This document shows positions 54,777 to 62,616 of a stretch of 64,000 nucleotides of DNA, piece by piece. A program made the position numbers and the translations under genes. The notes below the pieces were generated by a model. The model had not been told where the DNA came from. It ran no database searches and worked only from the letters and a program-made list of their open reading frames with translations. The stretch covers positions 868,001-932,000 of the forward strand of contig CAVWIZ010000008.1 of assembly GCA_963755195.1 (NCBI GenBank). Reading direction: 5' to 3'. Positions within the stretch are counted from its first letter, which is position 1. Every line of letters starts with the position of its first letter. Source of the stretch: CAVQJU01 sp963755195 (GTDB lineage: Bacteria; Acidobacteriota; Vicinamibacteria; Vicinamibacterales; CAVVIG01).

Positions 54777-56201
54777 ATGATGCGATCCTCCGTCGCTGTC
54801 GTCTGGATCTTCGCTGTGGCCGGGTTCCCAGCGTCGGTTTCTGCGCAGACATCGAGGCCTTCGTTCGGGAAGGACATTGCGCCAATCTTGTACGAAAAGT
54901 GCGCCATGTGTCATAGAGCTGGCGAGGTGGCGCCGATGTCGCTCATGTCGTACAACGAAGTGCGACCGTGGGCCCGCGCGATCAAGGCCAAAGTCATCAG
55001 TCGCGAGATGCCACCTTGGTACGCCGAGGGGGAGCATGGGAAGTGGCGTAACGATCGCCGCCTGAGTCAGGCGGAGATCGACAAGATTGTGTCGTGGGTT
55101 GACGCGGGCGTCCCGCGCGGCAATGACAGCGACATGCCCGCTCCGCCTCAGCTTGCACAGGGCTGGAACGGTCCGGGTGGGGCTCCTCCTGATTTCATCA
55201 TCGAAGCGCCTGAGTTGAAAGTGCCGGCGGAGGGCGAGAGTCCGTGGCAGTTTGTGTATGCGAAGCTGCCGTTCCAAGGTGAGGTTTGGGTAGCCGCCTC
55301 GCAGGTCGTACCCGGCAACCGCGCGGTCGTCCATCATGTTAAAGCGACGGTCGCGACGTTGGCGCCGGACACCGTACTCGATGCGGAAGGGCGCGTGAAG
55401 GCGCCGCAGGGCGGGTCAGCCGGTCCGGGCGGGCGCGGGTCGAACCCGCGCCCACCGCAAGCGGCGGGCAACACCCTTCCACCGGGGGTGGGGGGGTTCT
55501 CCGCTGACTGGGAGCCAGGGCTTGATACGGCCGTGGTCTATGGGCCGGGCACGGCGGAGCGTATCTCCGGCACGCATCTCAGCTTCAACCTGCACTACCA
55601 ATCGAACGGGCGCGCGACGACCGACAGAACCCGCGTCGGCATTTGGCTGCAGAAGGGTCCCGTGACGCACTCCAGCGGCGGCGGCGGCGGCTTGGGTGGC
55701 ACGTTCATCGTCAACGGCGAGGAACTCACAGGACGATATACGGCCATGGTGACGCAGGACATTGCGACGGGCATGAAGACCGTGCCGAACATACCGGCGG
55801 GTGAAGGCAATTACCGTTTGACCTCCCTCCAGCCGATTCGACAAGAGCAGGTGTTGTACAGCATTCAACCGCACATGCACCTGCGCGGCAAGGCGATGAG
55901 GTACACGGCCATCTATCCGGACGGCCGGGAAGAAGAGCTGCTCAACGTTCCCCGCTACGACTTCAATTGGCAAATCGTCTACGAGTTCGCAAAGCCACTC
56001 ACGCTGCCTGCGGGAGCCGTAATTCGCGTCGATGCGACGTGGGACAACTCGACCAAGAACAAGTACAACCCGAGGCCCGACCAGGAGATCTACTGGGGCG
56101 AGCAGAGCTGGGACGAGATGTTCGCCCCGATCCTGCGCACCGCGGTGAAGCTACCGAGTCCAGTCGTGCCAACTCCGCCCGTGCAAATATCGCAGCGGTA
56201 G
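54777..56201 (+). CDS. Cytochrome c-copper monooxygenase-like protein (paralogue 2)
   Basis: 474 residues from ATG 54777 behind AAAGGAGAG. Heme site CAMCH at 42-46 with REMPPWYAEG. Copper histidines are seen as RAVVHHVKATV, LSFNLHYQSNG and SIQPHMHLRGKAMRY. A glycine-rich insert lies at about residues 215-240. Ends NWDNS-like TWDNSTKNKYNPRPDQ and WDEMF. The best-preserved copy of the three here; exported. Confidence 0.8.
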   Translation: MMRSSVAVVWIFAVAGFPASVSAQTSRPSFGKDIAPILYEKCAMCHRAGEVAPMSLMSYNEVRPWARAIKAKVISREMPPWYAEGEHGKWRNDRRLSQAEIDKIVSWVDAGVPRGNDSDMPAPPQLAQGWNGPGGAPPDFIIEAPELKVPAEGESPWQFVYAKLPFQGEVWVAASQVVPGNRAVVHHVKATVATLAPDTVLDAEGRVKAPQGGSAGPGGRGSNPRPPQAAGNTLPPGVGGFSADWEPGLDTAVVYGPGTAERISGTHLSFNLHYQSNGRATTDRTRVGIWLQKGPVTHSSGGGGGLGGTFIVNGEELTGRYTAMVTQDIATGMKTVPNIPAGEGNYRLTSLQPIRQEQVLYSIQPHMHLRGKAMRYTAIYPDGREEELLNVPRYDFNWQIVYEFAKPLTLPAGAVIRVDATWDNSTKNKYNPRPDQEIYWGEQSWDEMFAPILRTAVKLPSPVVPTPPVQISQR

Positions 56202-56214
56202 CTGTGCTGGTCCT

Positions 56215-56237
56215 GGGGACACGTCATGCGTGTCCTC
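56215..56237 (+). terminator. Hairpin after paralogue 2
   Basis: GGGGACACG and CGTGTCCTC form a 9-bp stem with one G-U pair and a TCATG loop, 13 bp after the stop at 56201. No T-run follows. Confidence 0.45.
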
Positions 56238-56246
56238 AGGTCGCTC

Positions 56247-56359
56247 CTGCCGCTCGGCGTAATGGCGACGATGTCGACGCTGCGGTACGCCTTGGCATCC
56301 AGCTGACACTCGATTTCATGGGGATGCCCATGCCACTTAAGTTGAAGAAGGCGAACTAG
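56247..56359 (+). pseudogene. Mosaic remnant of two other genes in the window
   Basis: 56247-56294 matches 61628-61675 at 46 of 48 positions, a piece of the opposite strand of the third monooxygenase-like gene. It is joined to 56296-56359, whose first 40 bp are identical to 39959-39998, the 3' end of the small secreted gene, including the tail FMGMPMP and KKAN with a stop. Confidence 0.75.
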
Positions 56360-57605
56360 TCGCCATGAGACGCACCCCTTTCGTTTCCGGCAGCGCCCAT
56401 ATGGTCAGGGCTGCCAGCACGGCGAAGGGCGCAGCCAACGCGATTCCGGCGCCGAACGTCGATCGCGACGCGACCCATGCGATAGCGACGGGGGCGAGGA
56501 ACTGCACGCCGCGCGACACGTTGTAGATGATGCCGAGCGCCGAGGCACGCACTCTGGTCGGAAACACTTCGTTCAACAGTGGGCCGACGCCGCCCCAGTT
56601 GCCCTCGCCGAAGTCCGACGAGGAGCATGAATCCGAACGTCACCCAGGTGTAGCCGCCGGCTGCGTCCCAGCCGAGCGTCACCATCAACAGCCCGAGTGC
56701 CTTGACGAAGGCAGAACACCGTGAAGCTCGGACGCCGTCCGAAGCGATCGCTCGCAAAGCCGAATGCCACGTAACCGACGAGCGATCCGATCTGATCCAT
56801 GAGCAGCAACCATGCCGAGTCGGCCAGCGTGAGGCCGCGTGCCTGCACCAAGTACGTGGGCAGCCAGATGGTCTTGAACCAGTAGGCGGCCATGTTGAGT
56901 GTGGTCACGGTCATGGCGATCGAGGTTGTCTTTCGCAGGGCGGGGCCCACCATCTCCGCGATCACGCGCCACGGCGAGGTGGCGGCGCGGCCCGCCTTCT
57001 TCAATTGCAGCCAGATGTCCGATTCCGGCATCTGCGATCGAATGAACACGACCATCAACGCCGGCACCGCCGACACCATGAAGGTGGCGCGCCAGCCGAT
57101 CCACGGCGCGAGAAAGCTCCCTGCCATCGTGGCGAAGAAGCGCGCGAACGCGGATCCGCTTTGCAGGTACGAACCGTAGCGGCCACGGACGTGCGGCGGC
57201 ACGGTCTCGCCCACGAGCGTGTGCGCAACCGCCCATTCGCCGCCGACGCCGATGCCGGTGATCGCGCGCGCACCGAGGAGCGTCCAGAATCCGCTGGCGA
57301 ATCCCGAGAGCAGCGTGCCGACGCAGTAGATCAGAATCGTGATCATCAGCAGCGGCTTGCGGCCGAAGCGGTCAGCGAGCGCGCCGCCGAGCATGCCGCC
57401 CACCGCGCTGAACGCGAGCGCCGTGCCGAGCAGCACAGGACACGTCGTCCTGGGCGAGCGCGAGGTCCGTGGTGAGCGTCGTCGAGGCGACCAAGAAGCT
57501 CAGAAGCAGCAGATCGTAGAAGTCGAAGACCCATCCAATGAACGAGAATGCCAAAATCTTGCGGTGGATCGGGAGGACTCTGGGACTTTCGCTCAGAAGT
57601 GGCAT
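56337..57605 (-). CDS. MFS transporter, aromatic-acid type (several frameshifts)
   Basis: N-terminal FSFIGWVFDFYDLLLLSFLV and DRFGRKPLLMI, RAITGIGVGGEWAV and ETVPPHVRGRYGSYLQSG match the AAHS and related sugar/acid-proton symporter group. Shifts near 57450, 56710 and 56600 break the frame; the last part LPETKGVRLMATSS is typical of the C-terminus. Total about 415 residues, twelve helices expected. Close to the CoA-transferase genes, so the cargo may be an aromatic or dicarboxylic acid (inference). Confidence 0.75.
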
Positions 57606-57635
57606 GTTGTTAGTTGGCTGAATGGGAGAGTTTCA

Positions 57636-58784
57636 ATGGCACCACTGGACGGTTTGCGAGTGATTGACTTGACGCGCGTGTTGGCGGGCCCGTTTTGCAC
57701 GATGCTGCTCGGCGACATGGGCGCCGACGTTGTCAAGATCGAGGAGCCGAACGAGGGCGACGATGCGCGGACGTGGGGCCCGTTTGTGGGCGACTGGAGC
57801 GCATACTTCCTCGGCGTGAACCGCAATAAGCGGAGCGTCTCGCTCGATTTGAAATCGGACGACGGCCAGACGGCACTGCGCGCGTTGCTCGCCGGTGCGG
57901 ACGTTTTCGTGGAAAACATCAAACCTGGCAGCCTGGAGAAGCTCGGATTCAGCGTGGAGGCAATTCGCGCGCTCAATCCGCGGTTGATTCACTGCTCGAT
58001 CAGCGGCTACGGCCGCACCGGGCCGCGACGGCATCTGACCGGTTACGATCCCGTCGTGCAGGCGGAATCCGGCTTTATGGACATCACGGGCTATCCCGAC
58101 GGCCCGCCAGTGCGAACGGGCATTGCGATGACGGACTATCTGGCGGCGCTGTATGGCTGCTCGGGGATTCTGCTCGCGTTGCGCGAGAGGGATCGTACGG
58201 GCAAGGGACAACACGTGGACATCGCGCTGTTCGATTCGATCCTGTCCACGCTGTCGATGCCGGTCGGTATCCTGCAGGCGACAGGCCACAAGCCGCAGCG
58301 CCACGGTAACGCCCACGCCGCCATTGCGCCCTACGAGGTGCTGCGCGCGTCGGATGGCGGCGTGATGGTTGCCGCGGCGAATAGCCGGTTGTGGAAGCAA
58401 CTGTGCGCCGCGATAGGCCTCCCGCATCTGGTGGACGACCCTCGCTTCAAGACCAACACGGATCGTGTGGCGAATCGCGTGGCGCTCACAGGCGAGCTCG
58501 AAAGCGCCTTTGCGAGCCTTACGGTGGACGCGGTGATCGCGCGGCTCCAGGAATATGGCGTGCCGTGCGGACGCGTGCGGACGATTCCGGAGGCGCTCGA
58601 GGATCCGCAGATCGAGCCCCGCCAGATGCTGATCCCGCTTGATGATCCCGAGCTGAACGGCTTCCGCGTGATCGGCAACCCGATCAAGCTGTCGCAGCAT
58701 CCGCCGCGCCTCTACCGGCGCCCGCCGAAGCTCGGTGAGCACACGTCCGAAGTGCTGCGCGAAATCGGCCGAAGTAGTACCTGA
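57636..58784 (+). CDS. CaiB/BaiF class III CoA-transferase
   Basis: 382 residues from ATG 57636. Conserved opening LDGLRVIDLTRVLAGPFC and MGADVVKIEEPNEGDD, followed by NRNKRSVSLDLKS, GYGRTGP, DYLAALYGCSGIL and NHAHAAIAPYEVL-like GNAHAAIAPYEVL. Moves CoA between two acids; succinyl-CoA as donor to a glutarate-like acceptor is the usual setting near glutaryl-CoA dehydrogenase, by inference. Divergent from the MFS gene by 30 bp. Confidence 0.85.
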   Translation: MAPLDGLRVIDLTRVLAGPFCTMLLGDMGADVVKIEEPNEGDDARTWGPFVGDWSAYFLGVNRNKRSVSLDLKSDDGQTALRALLAGADVFVENIKPGSLEKLGFSVEAIRALNPRLIHCSISGYGRTGPRRHLTGYDPVVQAESGFMDITGYPDGPPVRTGIAMTDYLAALYGCSGILLALRERDRTGKGQHVDIALFDSILSTLSMPVGILQATGHKPQRHGNAHAAIAPYEVLRASDGGVMVAAANSRLWKQLCAAIGLPHLVDDPRFKTNTDRVANRVALTGELESAFASLTVDAVIARLQEYGVPCGRVRTIPEALEDPQIEPRQMLIPLDDPELNGFRVIGNPIKLSQHPPRLYRRPPKLGEHTSEVLREIGRSST

Positions 58785-58786
58785 AC

Positions 58787-59482
58787 TCACGGGCCCGCCT
58801 TCCCAGTCGCATCTTTGCCTTCGTCGCTTCGCTGATCGAGCGGCGAAGGGCAGGTTGCGAAGGGAGCCGTGCACCGCGCCAGCTCCTCGATCGACAGGCC
58901 GCCGACGACATCGATCAGCGCCAGGCCGGACGGGGTCACCTCGAGCACCGCGAGGTCCGTGTAGATGCGGTGCACGCACCGCACGCCCGTCAGCGGGTAG
59001 GTGCACCGCTCGACGATCTTGGGTTCGCCCTTCTTCGTCAAGTGCTCCATCATCACGAACACGCGCCTGGCGCCGACGGCGAGATCCATCGCACCGCCGA
59101 CCGCCGGAATCGTGTCGGGGTCGCCGGTATGCCAGTTCGCGAGATCGCCGGCAACCGAGACCTGAAACGCGCCGAGCACGCAGATGTCGATGTGGCCGCC
59201 CCGGATCATCGCAAACGAGTTGGCGTGATCGAAGAAGGCGCCGCCGGGTAAGAGCGTTACCGGCTGCTTCCCGGCGTTGATGAGATCCGGGTCCTCCTCA
59301 CCCGGCGCCGGCGGCGGTCCCATGCCGAGCAGGCCGTTTTCGCTCTGGAGAAAGATCTCCTTGTCGTGCGGGAGATGATTGGCGACGAGAGTCGGCAGAC
59401 CGATGCCGAGGTTCACGTACGCACCTTCCGGGATGTCGCGCGCGACGCGAACCGCCATGTCCTCGCGCGTCCAGCGGTTCAT
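58787..59482 (-). CDS. 3-Oxoacid CoA-transferase subunit B
   Basis: 231 residues. Catalytic glutamate lies in LQSENGLLGMGP; GGHIDICVLGAFQV and MDLAVGARRVFVMMEHL follow as in the beta subunit of succinyl-CoA:3-ketoacid transferases. Translationally coupled (ATGA) to subunit A. Works as the AB tetramer on acetoacetate or 3-oxoadipate; substrate not resolved. Confidence 0.85.
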   Translation of the reverse strand: MNRWTREDMAVRVARDIPEGAYVNLGIGLPTLVANHLPHDKEIFLQSENGLLGMGPPPAPGEEDPDLINAGKQPVTLLPGGAFFDHANSFAMIRGGHIDICVLGAFQVSVAGDLANWHTGDPDTIPAVGGAMDLAVGARRVFVMMEHLTKKGEPKIVERCTYPLTGVRCVHRIYTDLAVLEVTPSGLALIDVVGGLSIEELARCTAPFATCPSPLDQRSDEGKDATGKAGP

Positions 59483-60138
59483 GCCGCCACCACCCGGTGC
59501 ACAAAGATTCCCGGCGTCACGATCGATTCGGGATCGAGAGCGCCGACCTCGACGACCCGATCCACTTGCGCCACGGTGCACGCGGCCGCCATTGCCATCA
59601 CGGGGCCGAAGTTTCGTCCGGCTTTGCGATACACGAGGTTGCCCCACCGATCGCCCTGACGCGCTTTGATCAGTGCGACGTCGGCGTGAATCGGGTATTC
59701 GAGCACGTAGTGGCAGCCGTTGATCTCGCGCACCTCCTTCCCGGCGGCGAGCAGCGTCCCGTACGCCGTCGGCGTGAAGAACGCGCCGAGCCCGGCGCCG
59801 GCCGAGCGAATGCGTTCGACGAGCGTGCCTTGGGGCACGACCTCCAGCTCGATTTCGCCGGCGCGGTAGAGTGCATCGAACACGTGGGAGTCGGCCTGCC
59901 GCGGGAACGAGCAGATGATCCTGCGCACTCGCCCGGCCTTGAGCAGCGCCGCCAGTCCGGTCTCTCCATTGCCGGCATTGTTGCAGACAATCGCGAGGTC
60001 GCGCGCCCCTTGGCCGATCAGCGCGTCGACCAGCGCGGTCGGCATCCCCGCCATGCCGAAGCCGCCCACCATGATCGTCGCGCCGTCCTGGATGTCGGCG
60101 ACCGCCGCATCCGGCGATCCCACGACCTTGCTGACCAC
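59479..60138 (-). CDS. 3-Oxoacid CoA-transferase subunit A
   Basis: 219 residues from the GTG at 60138, chosen for an AAGGAGGGGG site upstream; an ATG at 60228 is open but lacks one. VGGFGMAGMPTALVDALIG and IVCNNAGNGETGLAALL are the alpha-subunit signatures, and FFTPTAYGTLLAAGKEVREI follows. Pairs with subunit B directly downstream. Confidence 0.85.
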   Translation of the reverse strand: MVSKVVGSPDAAVADIQDGATIMVGGFGMAGMPTALVDALIGQGARDLAIVCNNAGNGETGLAALLKAGRVRRIICSFPRQADSHVFDALYRAGEIELEVVPQGTLVERIRSAGAGLGAFFTPTAYGTLLAAGKEVREINGCHYVLEYPIHADVALIKARQGDRWGNLVYRKAGRNFGPVMAMAAACTVAQVDRVVEVGALDPESIVTPGIFVHRVVAA

Positions 60139-60224
60139 TGAGCCCCCTCCTTGGTACCGTCCCGCTGTTTGGAAATCGGCCACGTCGCGACACCTCTCAA
60201 GAATCCGCGACGACCGGGTCTCCG

Positions 60225-61421
60225 TCATTTTTCGAGCGCTGTCGGCCTGCCGAACCTGGCGGCCGCGATCGGAACGTTCAACTGGATTTGGCTCAGCTGG
60301 AACTCATCGCGGCCATCCAGCCACGACAACGTGAAGTGGAACGGCATCTTGATGCCGTTGACGTCACGGTAATCGCCGTAATCGATCTGCGTCGGAATAC
60401 GACCGATCGGCGACGGACCGAACCGAATTGTTCGAACGAGCAACCCTGAGCGCTTCTCGAAGAACAGCGTGGCAAACGTGCGTCGCTGGCTGTCGCCCTG
60501 GACGACGTCGCAGGCCTTGCCGTCGATGGTCGCCGGATCGAGCGTGCGCAAGTTGGTCAGAACCTGCTTGATCTGGCCTGGGAACGACAGCTGCGCATCG
60601 AGCCTGGCGCCGTCGAACTCGCTTCCGCTCAGCTGATATTCGCCAAGGACAGACAGCGGCGTCTTGATCCAGCCAAGTCTTCCATCGAAGCTCCGAACGC
60701 TGGCGTCGCGGTCCGGCGCGTCAGGGAACCGGATGATGGTGCTCCGCTGATCGGGCGCCTTCACGTAGATCTCGACGCGGCCGACGCCTCCGAACCCGCC
60801 GAAGCCCGTGCTCGTGCCCTCGGCGGCCCAGCTCGTCATCGTCGAGAGCTTCTGAGTACCCCCGAGCGCCTGAAGATACTTGTCGACGATCGCGTCAGGT
60901 CTTGGCATTCCCGGCCTCGACGCCGGAACCAGGTCGTCGCTCTCAAGGGCCGGCATGCCGTACAGGATCTCGAAATTCGTCATCGTCATCACGGGCTTGT
61001 CGCGATTGCGGTGACATGTCCAGCACGTAACGAGCTGGCGGCCTCCAAAGGTGTCGCGATTGATGGCCTGCACCATATTCACCATTCGACGTGCGGTCCT
61101 CTTTCTCGGCGTGTCGGCCGCCCAGTCGACCGTGTCGGTGCCTGCCCCGACGTGACAGTCGGCGCAATCGAAGCCGAGCGACGAGGTCATGATGCCCATC
61201 GTCAGCATGAAATCGTCGACGGATATGGTCTTGAGCGCGGGCGCCTGGACGTTCTTGAATGCCTGTTCGGCAAGCAGCGGGCCGGATGCCGGCGCCTGCG
61301 CGGTTCCGCCAGGCCTTGACTGCGCGCCGCCTCCCTGCGCGGCAACAGCCACGCCTATCAGCGACACGCTGGCAATGACCAACGCAGACGCAGCAGCTCG
61401 TTTCGATCCGATCCTCATCAT
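60225..61421 (-). CDS. Diheme photosynthetic-reaction-centre-type cytochrome c
   Basis: 398 residues from ATG 61421. Heme sites CADCH at 86-90 and CWTCH at 133-137 in a region like the reaction-centre cytochrome subunit (DFMLTMGIMTSSLGFDC, RTARRMVNMVQAINRD). The C-terminal 250 residues are a beta-rich LolA-like domain (IVDKYLQALGG, EIYVKAPDQRS, GKACDVVQGDSQRRTF). This two-part build is common in acidobacteria, which do not need it for photosynthesis. Exported electron carrier. Confidence 0.8.
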   Translation of the reverse strand: MMRIGSKRAAASALVIASVSLIGVAVAAQGGGAQSRPGGTAQAPASGPLLAEQAFKNVQAPALKTISVDDFMLTMGIMTSSLGFDCADCHVGAGTDTVDWAADTPRKRTARRMVNMVQAINRDTFGGRQLVTCWTCHRNRDKPVMTMTNFEILYGMPALESDDLVPASRPGMPRPDAIVDKYLQALGGTQKLSTMTSWAAEGTSTGFGGFGGVGRVEIYVKAPDQRSTIIRFPDAPDRDASVRSFDGRLGWIKTPLSVLGEYQLSGSEFDGARLDAQLSFPGQIKQVLTNLRTLDPATIDGKACDVVQGDSQRRTFATLFFEKRSGLLVRTIRFGPSPIGRIPTQIDYGDYRDVNGIKMPFHFTLSWLDGRDEFQLSQIQLNVPIAAARFGRPTALEK

Positions 61422-61431
61422 CGGTCTCTCT

Positions 61432-62616
61432 CTACTGCGGCACGTAATCGATCGCGACCTGCAGCGGGAACCGGCCGACGGACGCCTGCATCTCGTCCGA
61501 GTCATCGCCAAGAGGCGTGAAGCGTGCCTCGATGGCGCTCCCACCTGGGAGCTCGATCGCCTCCTGCAGCCAGTACCGGCGGAACCACTGCGGGCGCGGG
61601 CCGCGCAGCTTCAACAGCGAAATCCGTCTGCCGCTCGGCGTGATGGCGACGATGTCGACGCTGCCGTACGCCTTGTCGAGCAGGGGACGAAGCGCGTAGA
61701 CGCGTCCGGCGCTCGGCAGGGCCGCTTTGAGAATCCAGACGCCGTTCGAGTCGCCGCTGGTCTCTTTCTCGCTCGTCGAAACCGACTGCAGCTCGCGGCC
61801 CGACGCCGGCGGATCGGTGAAGTAGAGGCCGATGCTGCTCTTGTCCGACAACGCGTCCTGCTCCTGGCTGTAAGGCTTCTTGTAGTGGATCTGCAGGCGC
61901 AGCCTCGCGCCCGGCGCGACGCGGAATGCGGCGCCGCTCGGTGCGCTGAGCGGGTCGCCGCCCGGCTGCCACAGCGCGAGCGTCGGCCCGTTCTCGACGC
62001 TGATGATCGCGTCGCGCGCCATCGTGGGCGCCTCAGGCAGCAGATCGGCGGCGCGCACCCACTTCACCTCCGTAATGCCAGACGGAATCGAAAAGTCCTT
62101 CTTCTCTTCCACGGCGTTCGCGGCGAGGGTGTACTCGCTCTCCATCGGGATGACAAGATCCGGCTGCCCAAGCTTCCACTGCTTCTGCACGGTCACTTTC
62201 GGGAGCTGCCTGTCGAGGTCGCCTGACCAGTCGCGCGGCGTCCCCCCCGCCGCCCACGTGACGATCACGTCAACGTCGCGCGCGCTGATCGGATGCATCC
62301 CTTTGACGGCGGGGCTTCGCGGGTCGATAGGCCACGGCGGCATCCGGCCGGCGGTCAACTCTTCGCGAATCGATTCGGCCCAGGGGACCGCTTCCTTGTA
62401 TGTCATGAGCGACATCGGCGCGGCGCCGCCTCCGACATGGCAGCGCCCGCAGTTGTCGCGAAGCAGCGGGAAGACGTCGCGATTGTAGTCGTACTTCGAC
62501 AGCACCGGTTTGTGCGCATCCACAGTGCCGACGCCGAGGCTGACGAGGATGGCCGTCAAAGCGAGCGCGATCGACCATCCAAGGACGAGGGATGGGTGTC
62601 TAATGACCGGCGCCAT
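61432..62616 (-). CDS. Cytochrome c-copper monooxygenase-like protein (paralogue 3, copper ligands lost)
   Basis: 394 residues from ATG 62616. Signal about residues 12-33. Heme site CGRCH at 56-60, AAPMSLMTYKEAVPWAESI and GRMPPWPIDP as in the other two copies. In the monooxygenase part only LRLQIHYKKPYS keeps its histidine; the HH and H-x-H sites are replaced (TMARDAIISVENG, YALRPLLDKAY). It probably no longer binds both copper ions. Overlaps the corrected end of the CusF gene. Confidence 0.75.
   Translation of the reverse strand: MAPVIRHPSLVLGWSIALALTAILVSLGVGTVDAHKPVLSKYDYNRDVFPLLRDNCGRCHVGGGAAPMSLMTYKEAVPWAESIREELTAGRMPPWPIDPRSPAVKGMHPISARDVDVIVTWAAGGTPRDWSGDLDRQLPKVTVQKQWKLGQPDLVIPMESEYTLAANAVEEKKDFSIPSGITEVKWVRAADLLPEAPTMARDAIISVENGPTLALWQPGGDPLSAPSGAAFRVAPGARLRLQIHYKKPYSQEQDALSDKSSIGLYFTDPPASGRELQSVSTSEKETSGDSNGVWILKAALPSAGRVYALRPLLDKAYGSVDIVAITPSGRRISLLKLRGPRPQWFRRYWLQEAIELPGGSAIEARFTPLGDDSDEMQASVGRFPLQVAIDYVPQ

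Noticed and set aside
58787..60193. A 468-residue minus-strand protein across both CoA-transferase subunits
   Set aside because: The upstream half is out of frame with subunit A; the true subunit B starts at 59482 with an ATGA overlap.
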